From Clostridiales bacterium (lineage in GTDB: Bacteria > Bacillota > Clostridia > Christensenellales > UMGS416), in assembly GCA_012515725.1 (NCBI GenBank), contig JAAYXU010000008.1, positions 1-13,705 on the forward strand: DNA of 13,705 nucleotides. The letters run 5' to 3'. Position 1 is the stretch's first letter; every line of letters begins with the position of its first letter. The notes under the pieces are model-generated. The model was not told the DNA's origin and did no database searches. It saw only the letters and a program-made list of their open reading frames with translations. Shown here piece by piece: positions 1 to 6,952 of the stretch. The position numbers and the translations under genes are program-made.

Positions 1-399
1 ATTCCACAGACCGAAATCGCTCGCGTATACGCCGCTCATTATTTCGCGTATGAATAGCGCTCCTGTCGCGGCGGCCAGATCCAGCGACGCATAGGGATCC
101 CAGAGCACATTGACGCCGAAGGGAACCCGTATTTCGCGCCGTATCTCGCCGATGACGCGAGCCATCGCGGCGGTGGTCTCGGGCTTCACGCGCTTGAGGT
201 AGGGCAGGCTGAACTCGTTGGAGAACATGACCGCGTCCACGCCGCCCGTCTGCAGCGCCGTCAGCTCCCGCAGGGCGAGCTCCACGACCCTGTCCATGCC
301 CCCGTCCGCGTCGTAGTACGGGTCTCCGGGCAGCGCTCGCAAATGGCACATCGCGACGATGGGCTTGTCCGTTCCGAATACATTCCTGATCCAATCCAT
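1..399 (-). CDS. BtpA/SgcQ family TIM-barrel protein (partial, C-terminus outside the window)
   Basis: The first 133 residues of a leftward gene, which runs off the left edge with no stop. The N-terminus contains KPIVAMCHLRALPGDPYYD (about residues 12-30), then a GGVDAVMFSNEF stretch and a VPFGVNVLWDP stretch. These are characteristic of the BtpA family (named for cyanobacterial photosystem I biogenesis; SgcQ in the E. coli sgc cluster). The biochemical role of SgcQ-type proteins in heterotrophs is not established, but they occur in sugar operons. The ATG is preceded by GGGAGGT six bases upstream, which fixes the start. The gene is divergent from the isomerase-M42-kinase-DeoR operon and shares its control region, so it probably acts in the same pathway. 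Family call is confident; function is unknown. Confidence 0.88.
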   Translation of the reverse strand, partial: MDWIRNVFGTDKPIVAMCHLRALPGDPYYDADGGMDRVVELALRELTALQTGGVDAVMFSNEFSLPYLKRVKPETTAAMARVIGEIRREIRVPFGVNVLWDPYASLDLAAATGALFIREIMSGVYASDFGLWN

Positions 400-453
400 A
401 TATATACCTCCCGCCGTTTTGCTTCACCGCCCATGTCGGGCGCTGTGTCTGTA

Positions 454-483
454 ATCGTACCATACGGGCCGGTTTTCTGTCAA
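454..483 (-). promoter_or_regulatory. Predicted sigma-70 promoter of the BtpA/SgcQ gene
   Basis: Read on the minus strand there is TTGACA (478-483) and TACGAT (454-459) with an 18-bp spacer. The predicted start of transcription lies about 45 bp before the ATG at 399. The -35 box overlaps the first unit of the phased AATCAT array, so a protein bound there would compete with polymerase. Seen directly in sequence; activity is inferred. Confidence 0.6.
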
Positions 484-527
484 TCATAAACACTCATTTA
501 AAATCATTCGCAATCATCGGCAATCAT
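481..527. repeat. Five 10-bp-phased AATCAT direct repeats, probable DeoR-family operator array
   Basis: Hexamers begin at 482, 492, 502, 512 and 522: AATCAT, ACTCAT, AATCAT, AATCAT, AATCAT, separated by four variable bases (AAAC, TTAA, TCGC, CGGC). Three of them have a preceding C, giving CAATCAT. The exact 10-bp period puts every unit on roughly the same face of the helix. The array lies between two divergent promoters, overlapping the leftward -35 and ending 7 bp before the rightward -35. DeoR-family proteins commonly bind clustered short direct repeats, and the fourth gene of the operon encodes one, so autoregulation of both transcripts is the simplest reading. The repeat is seen; the binding protein is inferred. 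Confidence 0.7.
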
Positions 528-534
528 ACAGGTC

Positions 535-563
535 TTGACAGGGTGATGGAAAAAACATATTAT
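535..563 (+). promoter_or_regulatory. Predicted sigma-70 promoter of the isomerase-M42-kinase-deoR operon
   Basis: TTGACA (535-540) and TATTAT (558-563) are separated by exactly 17 bp, a near-consensus promoter. Transcription would begin near 570, leaving a leader of about 65 bases before the ATG at 635. The phased repeats lie just upstream and one more copy lies about 30 bases into the transcript. Such a strong core promoter suggests control mainly by repression. Confidence 0.75.
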
Positions 564-601
564 TACAAGCGGGCGAGGGGACGGGAGCGGGTTGCCCGGC
601 T

Positions 602-610
602 AATCATAAA
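602..610. promoter_or_regulatory. Downstream copy of the AATCAT repeat (auxiliary operator)
   Basis: AATCATAAA is repeated here exactly as at 482-490, 120 bp downstream and in the same 10-bp register as the main array (start positions all end in 2). It lies in the predicted 5' leader of the operon. An auxiliary operator allowing DNA looping over the promoter is a reasonable inference; a 9-base chance match cannot be excluded. Confidence 0.4.
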
Positions 611-634
611 TCGAACGGGAAGGCGGGTGTCCGT

Positions 635-1531
635 ATGGGCTGCGCGATCCGGAAGGGAATCAACATCTGGTCTTTTGCCCCCGGGCTGGGACTCTCCGAG
701 TGTATGGAGCTTGCAAAGCGCGCGGGCTTCGAGGGAATCGAGCTGGCGCTGGCGGCCAGAGGTCCTGTGAACCTTACAAGCACGAAGGCGGAGCTTGCCG
801 CCGTACGCAACATGGCCCGGAATAACGGGCTGTGCGTGAGCAGCCTGGCAACGGGCCTATATTGGCAGTATTCGCTGACCAGCGACCGCGCCGACATACG
901 CGAGATGGCCCGTCATGTCGTGCGAAAGCAGATAGACGCCGCGGCAGCGCTGGGAACCGACTGCGCGCTGGTGTGTCCCGGCATGGTGGGCGCGGACTTC
1001 CGACCTGAGGAGGTCGTGCCCGACGCGGGCGATATCTCGTTCTTCGCGGGCAGCGAGGTCATCGGCTACGATACAGCCTACGAGAGAGCGCAGGACGCGC
1101 TGGCCGCGCTCGCGCCGTATGCGTCTGAGCGGGGTGTGGTGATCGGCGTAGAGAACATATGGAACAAGTTTCTGCTCTCCCCGCTGGAGATGCGCCGTTT
1201 CCTGGACGAGACCGGCTCCCCGTTTGTGAGAGCGTATCTCGACGTGGGCAACACGGTGCTGTTTGGCTATCCGGAGCACTGGATACGGATACTGGCAGAG
1301 CGCATCAAGCGGGTGCATTTCAAGGACTACAGGCGGGACGCGAAGGGGCTTGCCGGATTTGTGGATCTGCTTGCCGGGGACGTAGACTGGGTCGGGGTCT
1401 ATGAGGCGCTCTCTGATATCGGCTATGAGGGATGGGCCAACGCCGAGATGTGCCCCACATACCGGCAGTATACCGATCAGATGATATGGAACGCGTCGGC
1501 CGCGATGGACAGGATACTGCGCAGGGCATAG
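635..1531 (+). CDS. Sugar phosphate isomerase/epimerase-family TIM-barrel protein
   Basis: A 298-residue protein of the xylose-isomerase-like TIM-barrel superfamily (PF01261), which includes UlaE-type L-xylulose/L-ribulose-5-phosphate epimerases and D-tagatose 3-epimerases. The opening KGINIWSF and the GFEGIELAL strand are typical. The four expected metal ligands can be placed: E173 in GVENIW, D203 in YLDVGN, H228 in RVHFKD and E271 in NAEM. Length is normal and there is no signal peptide, so it is cytoplasmic. It is first in the operon and probably interconverts the sugar, or sugar phosphate, handled by the FGGY kinase two genes downstream. The substrate cannot be read from sequence. The start is the ATG after a purine-rich GGGAAGG about 11 bases upstream, a weak site. 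Family call is firm. Confidence 0.88.
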   Translation: MGCAIRKGINIWSFAPGLGLSECMELAKRAGFEGIELALAARGPVNLTSTKAELAAVRNMARNNGLCVSSLATGLYWQYSLTSDRADIREMARHVVRKQIDAAAALGTDCALVCPGMVGADFRPEEVVPDAGDISFFAGSEVIGYDTAYERAQDALAALAPYASERGVVIGVENIWNKFLLSPLEMRRFLDETGSPFVRAYLDVGNTVLFGYPEHWIRILAERIKRVHFKDYRRDAKGLAGFVDLLAGDVDWVGVYEALSDIGYEGWANAEMCPTYRQYTDQMIWNASAAMDRILRRA

Positions 1532-1552
1532 GCGCGGGATTGGAGGACGGAT

Positions 1553-2641
1553 ATGGGACTCAGGGAAACGATCAGGGAATTTATGCTCGCGCCCGCGCCC
1601 AGCGGATACGAATCGTGTATGGCCGCTCTGCTGAAGGCCCGGCTTGAGAAGCACTGCGACGAGGTGCGCATCGACCGGGCTGGAAACTGCATCGGGCGGA
1701 TCGCGGGTACCGCCTCCGCGCCGCTTCGCGCGATGGTATTCGCCCATATGGACGAGCTCGGATTTATCGTGCGCCGGGTGAACCCCGACGGCACGATTCA
1801 GGTGGATCGCCTGGGCGGCATACCCGAAAAGGCGCTGCCGGGGCTGGAGGTGCTGCTGCGCGGCGAGGACGGGAGCTGGCATCCGGGCGTGATCGGCGTC
1901 AAGTCCCACCACGCCACCCCGGCCGAAGAAAAATACAGGGTCGATCCGGTCACGTCGGTCTGGATCGACATCGGGGCGCAGTCGGACAGCGACGTAAATC
2001 GCATTAATATATTCGCGGGCTGTCCGGCTGTGTACAGGCCGACGTTCCGGGAGCTTGAGGGGACGCGGGTCGCGGGCACGTCGGTCGACGACCGGGGAGG
2101 CTGCGCGTGCCTCACAGACATCGCCGCGCGGCTGGCGGCTGAGAGGCCACGCTGCGACGTATATATCGTGGGCACGGTCTGGGAGGAATTCAACCTGCGC
2201 GGCGCGATGCTGGCCGCGCGCGCGATCCGGCCTGATCTGGCGCTGTCACTGGACGTGACGCTGGCAGGCGATACGCGGGATCTGGCCGAGCGTTTCGACG
2301 TGCGGCTGGGGGAGGGCCCGTGCGTGCAGCTCTACAGCTTTCACGGACGGGGAACGCTCAACGGCGCGATCGCAAACGAGCCGCTTTTCCGGCTCGCTAA
2401 AAAGGCTGCCGGGGAGTGCGCGATACCGCTGCAGCGTTTTTCAGCGCTGGGGCTTCTGACCGACGCGGCTTATGTGCAGCTTGAGGGCGAGGGCGTGGCC
2501 TGTCTCGAGATGGGATTTCCGGCCCGGTATACGCATTCTCCCGTCGAGGTGTGCGATCTTAATGATATAGAGGGGCTCTCGCGCCTAGTGTCGGCGATGC
2601 TCGTGACGCTTGACGACGGGTATGACCTCAGCCGGTATTAG
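1553..2641 (+). CDS. M42-family metallohydrolase (SgcX/FrvX-like)
   Basis: A 362-residue cytoplasmic protein of peptidase family M42 (PF05343), a family of dinuclear-metal aminopeptidases that also includes proteins once annotated as endoglucanases. Predicted active-site residues are present and ordered as in the family: H65 in FAHMDELGF, D179 in VDDRGG, the Glu pair E211/E212 in WEEFNLRGA, D234 in SLDVT and H328 in RYTHSP. It therefore looks catalytically intact. It lies 21 bp after the isomerase and 10 bp before the kinase. M42 members occur in sugar operons (SgcX in sgc, FrvX in frv), where their substrate is unresolved; a peptidase role is not obvious here. The ATG start has GGAGG six bases upstream. 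Confidence 0.9.
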   Translation: MGLRETIREFMLAPAPSGYESCMAALLKARLEKHCDEVRIDRAGNCIGRIAGTASAPLRAMVFAHMDELGFIVRRVNPDGTIQVDRLGGIPEKALPGLEVLLRGEDGSWHPGVIGVKSHHATPAEEKYRVDPVTSVWIDIGAQSDSDVNRINIFAGCPAVYRPTFRELEGTRVAGTSVDDRGGCACLTDIAARLAAERPRCDVYIVGTVWEEFNLRGAMLAARAIRPDLALSLDVTLAGDTRDLAERFDVRLGEGPCVQLYSFHGRGTLNGAIANEPLFRLAKKAAGECAIPLQRFSALGLLTDAAYVQLEGEGVACLEMGFPARYTHSPVEVCDLNDIEGLSRLVSAMLVTLDDGYDLSRY

Positions 2642-2651
2642 GAGGCATGGC

Positions 2652-4169
2652 ATGGGCGCAAGGTACTTCATGGGCGTGGATATCGGCACATATGAGAGCA
2701 AGGGCGCGCTTATCAACGAGGCGGCGCAGATCGTGGCGCAGCACGCCTGCCCGCACGGTATGGAGTCGCCCCTTCCCGGATACGCGGAGCACGACGCCGA
2801 AAAGACATGGTGGTCGGATCTGTGCGCGATCACGCGCGCGCTCATCGGGAAGTCCGGGGTCTGCCCTTCGGCCGTCGAAGCGCTGGGCGTCAGTACGATC
2901 GCGCCCTGCTGTCTGCCCGTGGACAGGGACATAAGGCCGCTGCGAAAGGCCATACTGTACGGCGTGGATGTGCGCGCGGGCGAGGAAATCGCGCGCATTA
3001 ACGATCTCTACGGCGCGGACAGCATATTTGAGAAATGCGGCACGCCGGTCACATCGCAGTCGGCCGCCGCGAAGATACTGTGGATACGCAGAAACGAGCC
3101 CGGCGTGTACGCGCAGACCGACAGGTTCGTGACCGGCTCGACCTATCTGGTCGCAAGGCTTACGGGCGAATTCGTGATCGACCGGTACACGGCCGCCGCG
3201 TGGGTGCCGATGTACGATGTCGTCAAGGGCGACTGGGCCGACGATACCGGCCTTTTCTGCAGGAGAGAGCAGCTCGCCCGGTGCGGGTGGACGCACGAGA
3301 TCGCGGGCGTCGTCCACGCGCGCGCGGCCAGCGAGACGGGCCTTGCCCCGGGTACGAAGGTCATAACCGGTACGGCTGACGCGGCGGCCGAGGCGATCAG
3401 CGTGGGCGTGCTGGATCCCGGCGACATGATGCTCATGTACGGCTCCTCGATATTCATCATCCATGTTGTGGAACAATTCACAAGGGACAGACGCCTGTGG
3501 GCCGGGCCGTACCTTTTCCCCGGCACATACGCGGTGGCGGCTGGAATGTCCACCGCCGGAACGCTTACCCGCTGGTTCCGCGATAATTTCGCGCCCGATC
3601 TCGTAGCAGGGCAGGAGCGGACGGGCGTAAACGCGTACGCGGCGCTCGCCGACAGCGTCAGGGACATCGCCCCCGGCTCGGACGGGCTCATCGTACTTCC
3701 TTACCTGAGCGGGGAGCGTACGCCCATCAACGACCCCAAGGCGCGGGGGATGATATTCGGACTCAATCTCCACCATACGCGCGCGCATGTGTACAACGCG
3801 TGTCTGGAGGGCGTCGGCTACGGCATAGCCCAGCACTTTGATATATTCGACGAGCGGAACATGGGAACGCGCAAGGTCATGGCTGTGGGCGGGGGCACAA
3901 AGAACCCGAAGTGGCTGCAGATCGTGTCCGACATCAGCGGACGTGCACAGCACGTGGCCGCAGTCGGCATTGGGGCCGCGTACGGCGACGCGCTGCTTGC
4001 CGCGCTGGGCGCGGGATTCTACCGGAGCCCCCGCGAAATCGCGGATATCGTGCGAATGAAAAGCAGCATCCTGCCCGATCCGGCCCGCACTGCCGCATAC
4101 GAGCGCCTGAGGGCGATGTACGCGCAGCTATACGAAGTCACAAAGGACATCATGCACGGCATATCATAA
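2652..4169 (+). CDS. FGGY-family carbohydrate kinase (xylulokinase-like)
   Basis: A 505-residue ATP-dependent sugar kinase of the FGGY family (PF00370, PF02782). The N-terminal nucleotide-binding loop is GVDIGTYESKGAL (8-20). AAAKILWIRRNEP (138-150) matches the first FGGY signature. GTADAAAEA (240-248) carries the likely catalytic base D243. The C-terminal lobe has PYLSGERTP (350-358) and AVGGGTKNP (411-419), followed by GAAYGDA. It would phosphorylate a ketose or polyol in the cytoplasm, but the substrate cannot be assigned. The start is the ATG at 2652, six bases after the GGAGG at 2641-2645, which overlaps the preceding stop region; an in-frame TTG upstream lies inside the M42 gene and is unlikely. 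Tight spacing suggests translational coupling. Confidence 0.92.
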   Translation: MGARYFMGVDIGTYESKGALINEAAQIVAQHACPHGMESPLPGYAEHDAEKTWWSDLCAITRALIGKSGVCPSAVEALGVSTIAPCCLPVDRDIRPLRKAILYGVDVRAGEEIARINDLYGADSIFEKCGTPVTSQSAAAKILWIRRNEPGVYAQTDRFVTGSTYLVARLTGEFVIDRYTAAAWVPMYDVVKGDWADDTGLFCRREQLARCGWTHEIAGVVHARAASETGLAPGTKVITGTADAAAEAISVGVLDPGDMMLMYGSSIFIIHVVEQFTRDRRLWAGPYLFPGTYAVAAGMSTAGTLTRWFRDNFAPDLVAGQERTGVNAYAALADSVRDIAPGSDGLIVLPYLSGERTPINDPKARGMIFGLNLHHTRAHVYNACLEGVGYGIAQHFDIFDERNMGTRKVMAVGGGTKNPKWLQIVSDISGRAQHVAAVGIGAAYGDALLAALGAGFYRSPREIADIVRMKSSILPDPARTAAYERLRAMYAQLYEVTKDIMHGIS

Positions 4170-4187
4170 ACATGGAGGATTGACGAC

Positions 4188-4949
4188 TTGCAGTCAGCCC
4201 GGCACGAAAAACTCGTCGCGCTGGTGAACGAAAAGGGAATGCTGTCGACCGGCGAGCTGTGCGGCCTGCTGGGCGTTTCGCAGGCTACGGTACGGCGCGA
4301 CATCACCGAACTGGACAGGCAGAACCGGATACGCAAAACCCACGGCGGGGCCATGGCGCATATCAGGCACGCGACCGAGGATATGCCCATGCCGATGCGC
4401 CGACACACGCGTCGGGAGGAGAAGGCGCGAATCGCCGCAGCGGCGCTGGAGCTCGTGGGCGAGGGCGAATCGGTTTTTCTGGATTCGGGTACGACGACAT
4501 ACGAGCTGGCGGTGAAGCTGCGGGCGTTCCGGAATCTGACGATACTGACAAACGATATAGATATCGCGTTTGAGGTCGCAAACAGCGGCACCAATAACCT
4601 GATCGTAGCGGGTGGCGTGCGAAAGAAATCCTCCGCGACGCTCATCGGCCACTTTACCGAACAGATGCTTAGTCAGCTTCACGTGGACAGGGCGTTCCTG
4701 TCGGTGGACGCTGTCGATATCGATTCCGGATTCATGGACTACAACACAGATGAGATTCCCATAAAGCGCGTCATGATCCGCAACGCCCGCAGCCGCGTCG
4801 TGCTGTGCGACCATGCAAAGTTCTCGAACGCGGCGTTTGTCAGCATCTGCCCGCTGGACGCGGCCGATCTCATCATCACCGGCAGGGAACTCGATATGAG
4901 TATTGCTGAAAGGATTCGGCAGGCCGGGACGCAGGTACTTGCGGTATAA
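4188..4949 (+). CDS. DeoR/GlpR-family transcriptional regulator
   Basis: A 253-residue regulator, the usual length for the family. A DeoR-type winged helix occupies about residues 6-57, with the recognition helix in SQATVRRDI (31-39) and the wing ending RIRKTHGGAM. The C-terminal effector domain (about 77-235) has FLDSGTTTYELA (98-109), TNDIDIA, the DAVD...GF segment and VLCDHAKF, which form the sugar-phosphate site in relatives. It begins at TTG, nine bases after GGAGG (4174-4178); the nearby ATG at 4172 runs straight into a stop. It lies 18 bp after the kinase as the last gene of the operon. It probably senses a phosphorylated intermediate made by the kinase and binds the phased AATCAT repeats at 481-527. 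Confidence 0.93.
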   Translation: MQSARHEKLVALVNEKGMLSTGELCGLLGVSQATVRRDITELDRQNRIRKTHGGAMAHIRHATEDMPMPMRRHTRREEKARIAAAALELVGEGESVFLDSGTTTYELAVKLRAFRNLTILTNDIDIAFEVANSGTNNLIVAGGVRKKSSATLIGHFTEQMLSQLHVDRAFLSVDAVDIDSGFMDYNTDEIPIKRVMIRNARSRVVLCDHAKFSNAAFVSICPLDAADLIITGRELDMSIAERIRQAGTQVLAV

Positions 4950-4983
4950 ATTTATTTGTTCATCAGCATAAAGGCTATAAGGA

Positions 4984-5541
4984 TTACTCGCGGGTTTCCC
5001 CATTCTCCCGCCCGGAACCGCCCAGTGGATACTCGCCGGTTGCAACTACCGGCCGGAACTTCACAACGCCCAGCGAAAGGCACGACGCGGTAAACGGCGT
5101 GAATACGCGGGACGCGGCGCGGCGGATTTTCCTGACGCACCGCTCGTCAAGCCCCATCGCCACGGTCGTGTGGGGGACCCATTTTCCCGGAAGATAGAGC
5201 GGCCAGACACGGTTCGTAAGCGGCCCGAGCGCAGCCATCATATCGCGGTACGCGGCCTCGAGCACCCCGGAGGCAAGCGGGGTCAGGTAGAGCACCCCGC
5301 TGTCTGGAAATGCGCTGAGCCCCGTGAATGTCAGCGTAAAGGGAGATGTCCGCTCCGCCAGACCGCCGACGCGCTCCTCCAGCGTGCCGTCCTGGCTGTC
5401 CAGCACCGCCAGCGACAGATGGGGTCTGCTAGCCCCGTCGTAGAGCACCGCGTCCGAGCCCGGGATCCGGAGGCAGTCCCAAAGCGAACGGATACGATAC
5501 TCGCTATTTTCATCGAAAAAAAGAATTACCGCCCAAGCCAT
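4984..5541 (-). CDS. 2H phosphoesterase (2'-5' RNA ligase-family protein)
   Basis: A 185-residue protein with the two HxT/S motifs of the 2H phosphoesterase superfamily: RPHLSLAV (H41, S43) and VPHTTVAM (H124, T126). Relatives include ThpR/LigT-type RNA 2',3'-cyclic phosphodiesterases. The expected activity is opening 2',3'-cyclic phosphates on RNA or a small nucleotide; the real substrate is unknown. The start is the ATG at 5541, seven bases after a GGGAGG; the open frame extends 17 codons further upstream, but that would overlap the HD gene. It lies 25 bp after the HD-domain gene and is probably cotranscribed with it. It ends tail-to-tail with the DeoR gene, with no hairpin visible in the 34-bp gap. 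Confidence 0.85.
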   Translation of the reverse strand: MAWAVILFFDENSEYRIRSLWDCLRIPGSDAVLYDGASRPHLSLAVLDSQDGTLEERVGGLAERTSPFTLTFTGLSAFPDSGVLYLTPLASGVLEAAYRDMMAALGPLTNRVWPLYLPGKWVPHTTVAMGLDERCVRKIRRAASRVFTPFTASCLSLGVVKFRPVVATGEYPLGGSGRENGETRE

Positions 5542-5566
5542 GCCGCTTCCTCCCGCCCGCCGCCCT

Positions 5567-6241
5567 TTACCAGAGCTGATCCTCGAGCGCATCGAAGAAA
5601 GCGCGCTGTACCCCGATCCGCTGCCGCGCCAGCCTTCGCGATTCGTCGAAATAGAACCAGTCCGAGCGGTACAGCGCCGGACGACGATCGAGGAGCAGCG
5701 GAGCGATGTCGCGGATCGTCAGACGGTGCTCGGGAAAGGACGGATTGTCCCCAAGACCTCCGATGAAGTCGCGGGCCATGTGGCACATGAAGAAATTGAT
5801 GAACCCCATCGGCCCGTACCGGGCCAGGTGGTCGGCGTCCCACAGCAGACGGGCTGTAGTGGCTTCGGGGGGAATATCCATCACCCGGCGCGTATGCATC
5901 TCGACGGCCTGGCATACGTCCGCAATCTTGTAGGCGGGAAAGCCCATCGCCATCAGGTTTTGCCGCGCCCACTTGCCGGCTTTCTCGCCGTGCTGGGCGC
6001 CCTGAAACTGGGGCTGAAAGCGGTCGTGGATCCATACCGCTGCGATTACCGCTTCCTCGTCGCCCTTCTCCACCGCCATGATACGGCGTGCGTCCCGCTC
6101 CACCTGGCGGATGTGCTCGAGCCGAAAATTGTAGTAGGATGTGTTCCCTTCGGGGGCGGGCCAGAACTGGACGGCGGCCTCGTGCGTGATCACTTCCGCC
6201 TGCCGCTTAAGCTCGATATACCAGGCGCACTTCTCGTTCAT
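5567..6241 (-). CDS. HD-domain phosphohydrolase
   Basis: A 224-residue HD-superfamily protein. The metal-binding pattern can be followed as H43 in LEHIRQVERDA, the H72-D73 pair in VWIHDRF, H84 and H116 in later helices, and D135/D137 in LLWDADHL. This is the arrangement of small metal-dependent phosphohydrolases acting on nucleotides or related phosphate esters; the substrate is not identifiable. The start chosen is the ATG at 6241, which has AGGAG six bases upstream. A further in-frame ATG at 6262 lacks any ribosome binding site. It is followed 25 bp later by the 2H phosphoesterase, suggesting a two-step nucleotide or RNA-end phosphate reaction (inference). Confidence 0.82.
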   Translation of the reverse strand: MNEKCAWYIELKRQAEVITHEAAVQFWPAPEGNTSYYNFRLEHIRQVERDARRIMAVEKGDEEAVIAAVWIHDRFQPQFQGAQHGEKAGKWARQNLMAMGFPAYKIADVCQAVEMHTRRVMDIPPEATTARLLWDADHLARYGPMGFINFFMCHMARDFIGGLGDNPSFPEHRLTIRDIAPLLLDRRPALYRSDWFYFDESRRLARQRIGVQRAFFDALEDQLW

Positions 6242-6278
6242 CTGCAACTCCTGAGACACCATATCTTGTCTAAACCAT

Positions 6279-6307
6279 ATTATACCATACTATTGGTGGT
6301 GTTTCAA
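6279..6307 (-). promoter_or_regulatory. Predicted sigma-70 promoter of the HD-2H gene pair
   Basis: On the minus strand TTGAAA (6302-6307) and a perfect TATAAT (6279-6284) are 17 bp apart, with a TG one base before the -10 box (extended -10). Transcription would start near 6272, about 31 bases before the HD start codon. One of the strongest promoters in the window. Confidence 0.78.
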
Positions 6308-6360
6308 TGCGTATTTTGCAAAAAAATAGATGTATTTCGGTCACAAATGCAGGCTTTTAA

Positions 6361-6412
6361 TATAATGGGGGTGTTGCGGGCTAAGTGCGGGCGTAATCTG
6401 CCTGGGTATAAT
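6361..6412 (+). promoter_or_regulatory. Candidate promoter region of the SOD-family gene
   Basis: Two perfect TATAAT hexamers occur on the plus strand, at 6361-6366 and 6407-6412, ahead of the gene starting at 6475. Neither has a good -35 box at 16-18 bp, so an activator or another sigma factor may be involved. Which one is used cannot be decided from sequence. Confidence 0.35.
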
Positions 6413-6474
6413 AGTTCTCCCGATACACAGGCATGGCTGCGGGTTCATAGAGTGTATGGAAAGGGGGAAACCAT

Positions 6475-6942
6475 ATGGAAACCGCAACCGCCGCGGCGGC
6501 GATGGTCGCCGGAGGCTCGCTGGCACCCGCGCTCGCGGGCCAGGTGTTTTTTTCGCAAACGCCGCACGGCGTATGGGTACAGGCTTATTTTACCGGCTTT
6601 CCCGATGGGGGTGCAAGCCGGTTTCATGGATTTCATATTCATGAGCGGGGGGTATGCGCGCCAGTGAACGGCGTAGAATTCACACAGGCCGGTGAACATT
6701 ACAATCCGGGCGGGCAACCCCATCCGCAGCATGCCGGAGATCTGCCGCCGCTGCTGACTACGGCCAACGGCACGGCCCGGATGTGCTTTCTCACTGATCG
6801 GTTCCGGGTGTCGGACATACTGGGCCGCGCGGTCATCGTGCACGCGCAGCCCGACGATTTCACGACCCAGCCCGCGGGGGCGTCCGGAGCGTGGCTGGGT
6901 TGCGGCGTCATACGCGCCGCACAGCATACCGGACGCCCGTGA
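6475..6942 (+). CDS. Cu/Zn superoxide dismutase-family (SodC-like) protein
   Basis: A 155-residue protein with the SodC fold signatures HGFHIHERGVC (51-61), GEHYNPGG (73-80), HPQHAGDLPPL (83-93) and VIVHAQPDD (120-128). Copper ligands map to H54, H56, H75 and H123; zinc ligands to H75, H83, H86 and D89; the disulfide to C61 and C143. All seven metal ligands are therefore kept. The active-site Arg just before the second Cys (human Arg143) is Trp140 here. There is no clear signal peptide, whereas classical bacterial SodC is periplasmic; SodC-like proteins of Clostridia have this same short N-terminus. AAGGGGG lies seven bases before the ATG. It stands alone between divergent and convergent neighbours. 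Whether it dismutates superoxide is uncertain. Confidence 0.87.
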   Translation: METATAAAAMVAGGSLAPALAGQVFFSQTPHGVWVQAYFTGFPDGGASRFHGFHIHERGVCAPVNGVEFTQAGEHYNPGGQPHPQHAGDLPPLLTTANGTARMCFLTDRFRVSDILGRAVIVHAQPDDFTTQPAGASGAWLGCGVIRAAQHTGRP

Positions 6943-6952
6943 GGGCTTCGTA

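Noticed and set aside
588..598. CGGG-TTG-CCCG stem in the operon leader, considered as a leader hairpin or riboswitch element
   Set aside because: A 4-bp stem with a 3-base loop is expected often in this composition, and there is no wider riboswitch-like architecture.
543..770. Small plus-strand open frame starting within the operon promoter
   Set aside because: Its start lies inside the spacer of the predicted promoter, and it overlaps the isomerase gene in another frame with Arg/Ser-rich sequence.
857..1912. 351-codon minus-strand open frame across the isomerase and M42 genes
   Set aside because: It spans two well-supported genes and their junction in antisense and shows no family features.
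2628..3953. 441-codon open frame on the minus strand opposite the FGGY kinase
   Set aside because: Composition is typical of antisense GC-rich sequence, with no motif, while the plus strand has all FGGY motifs in this interval.
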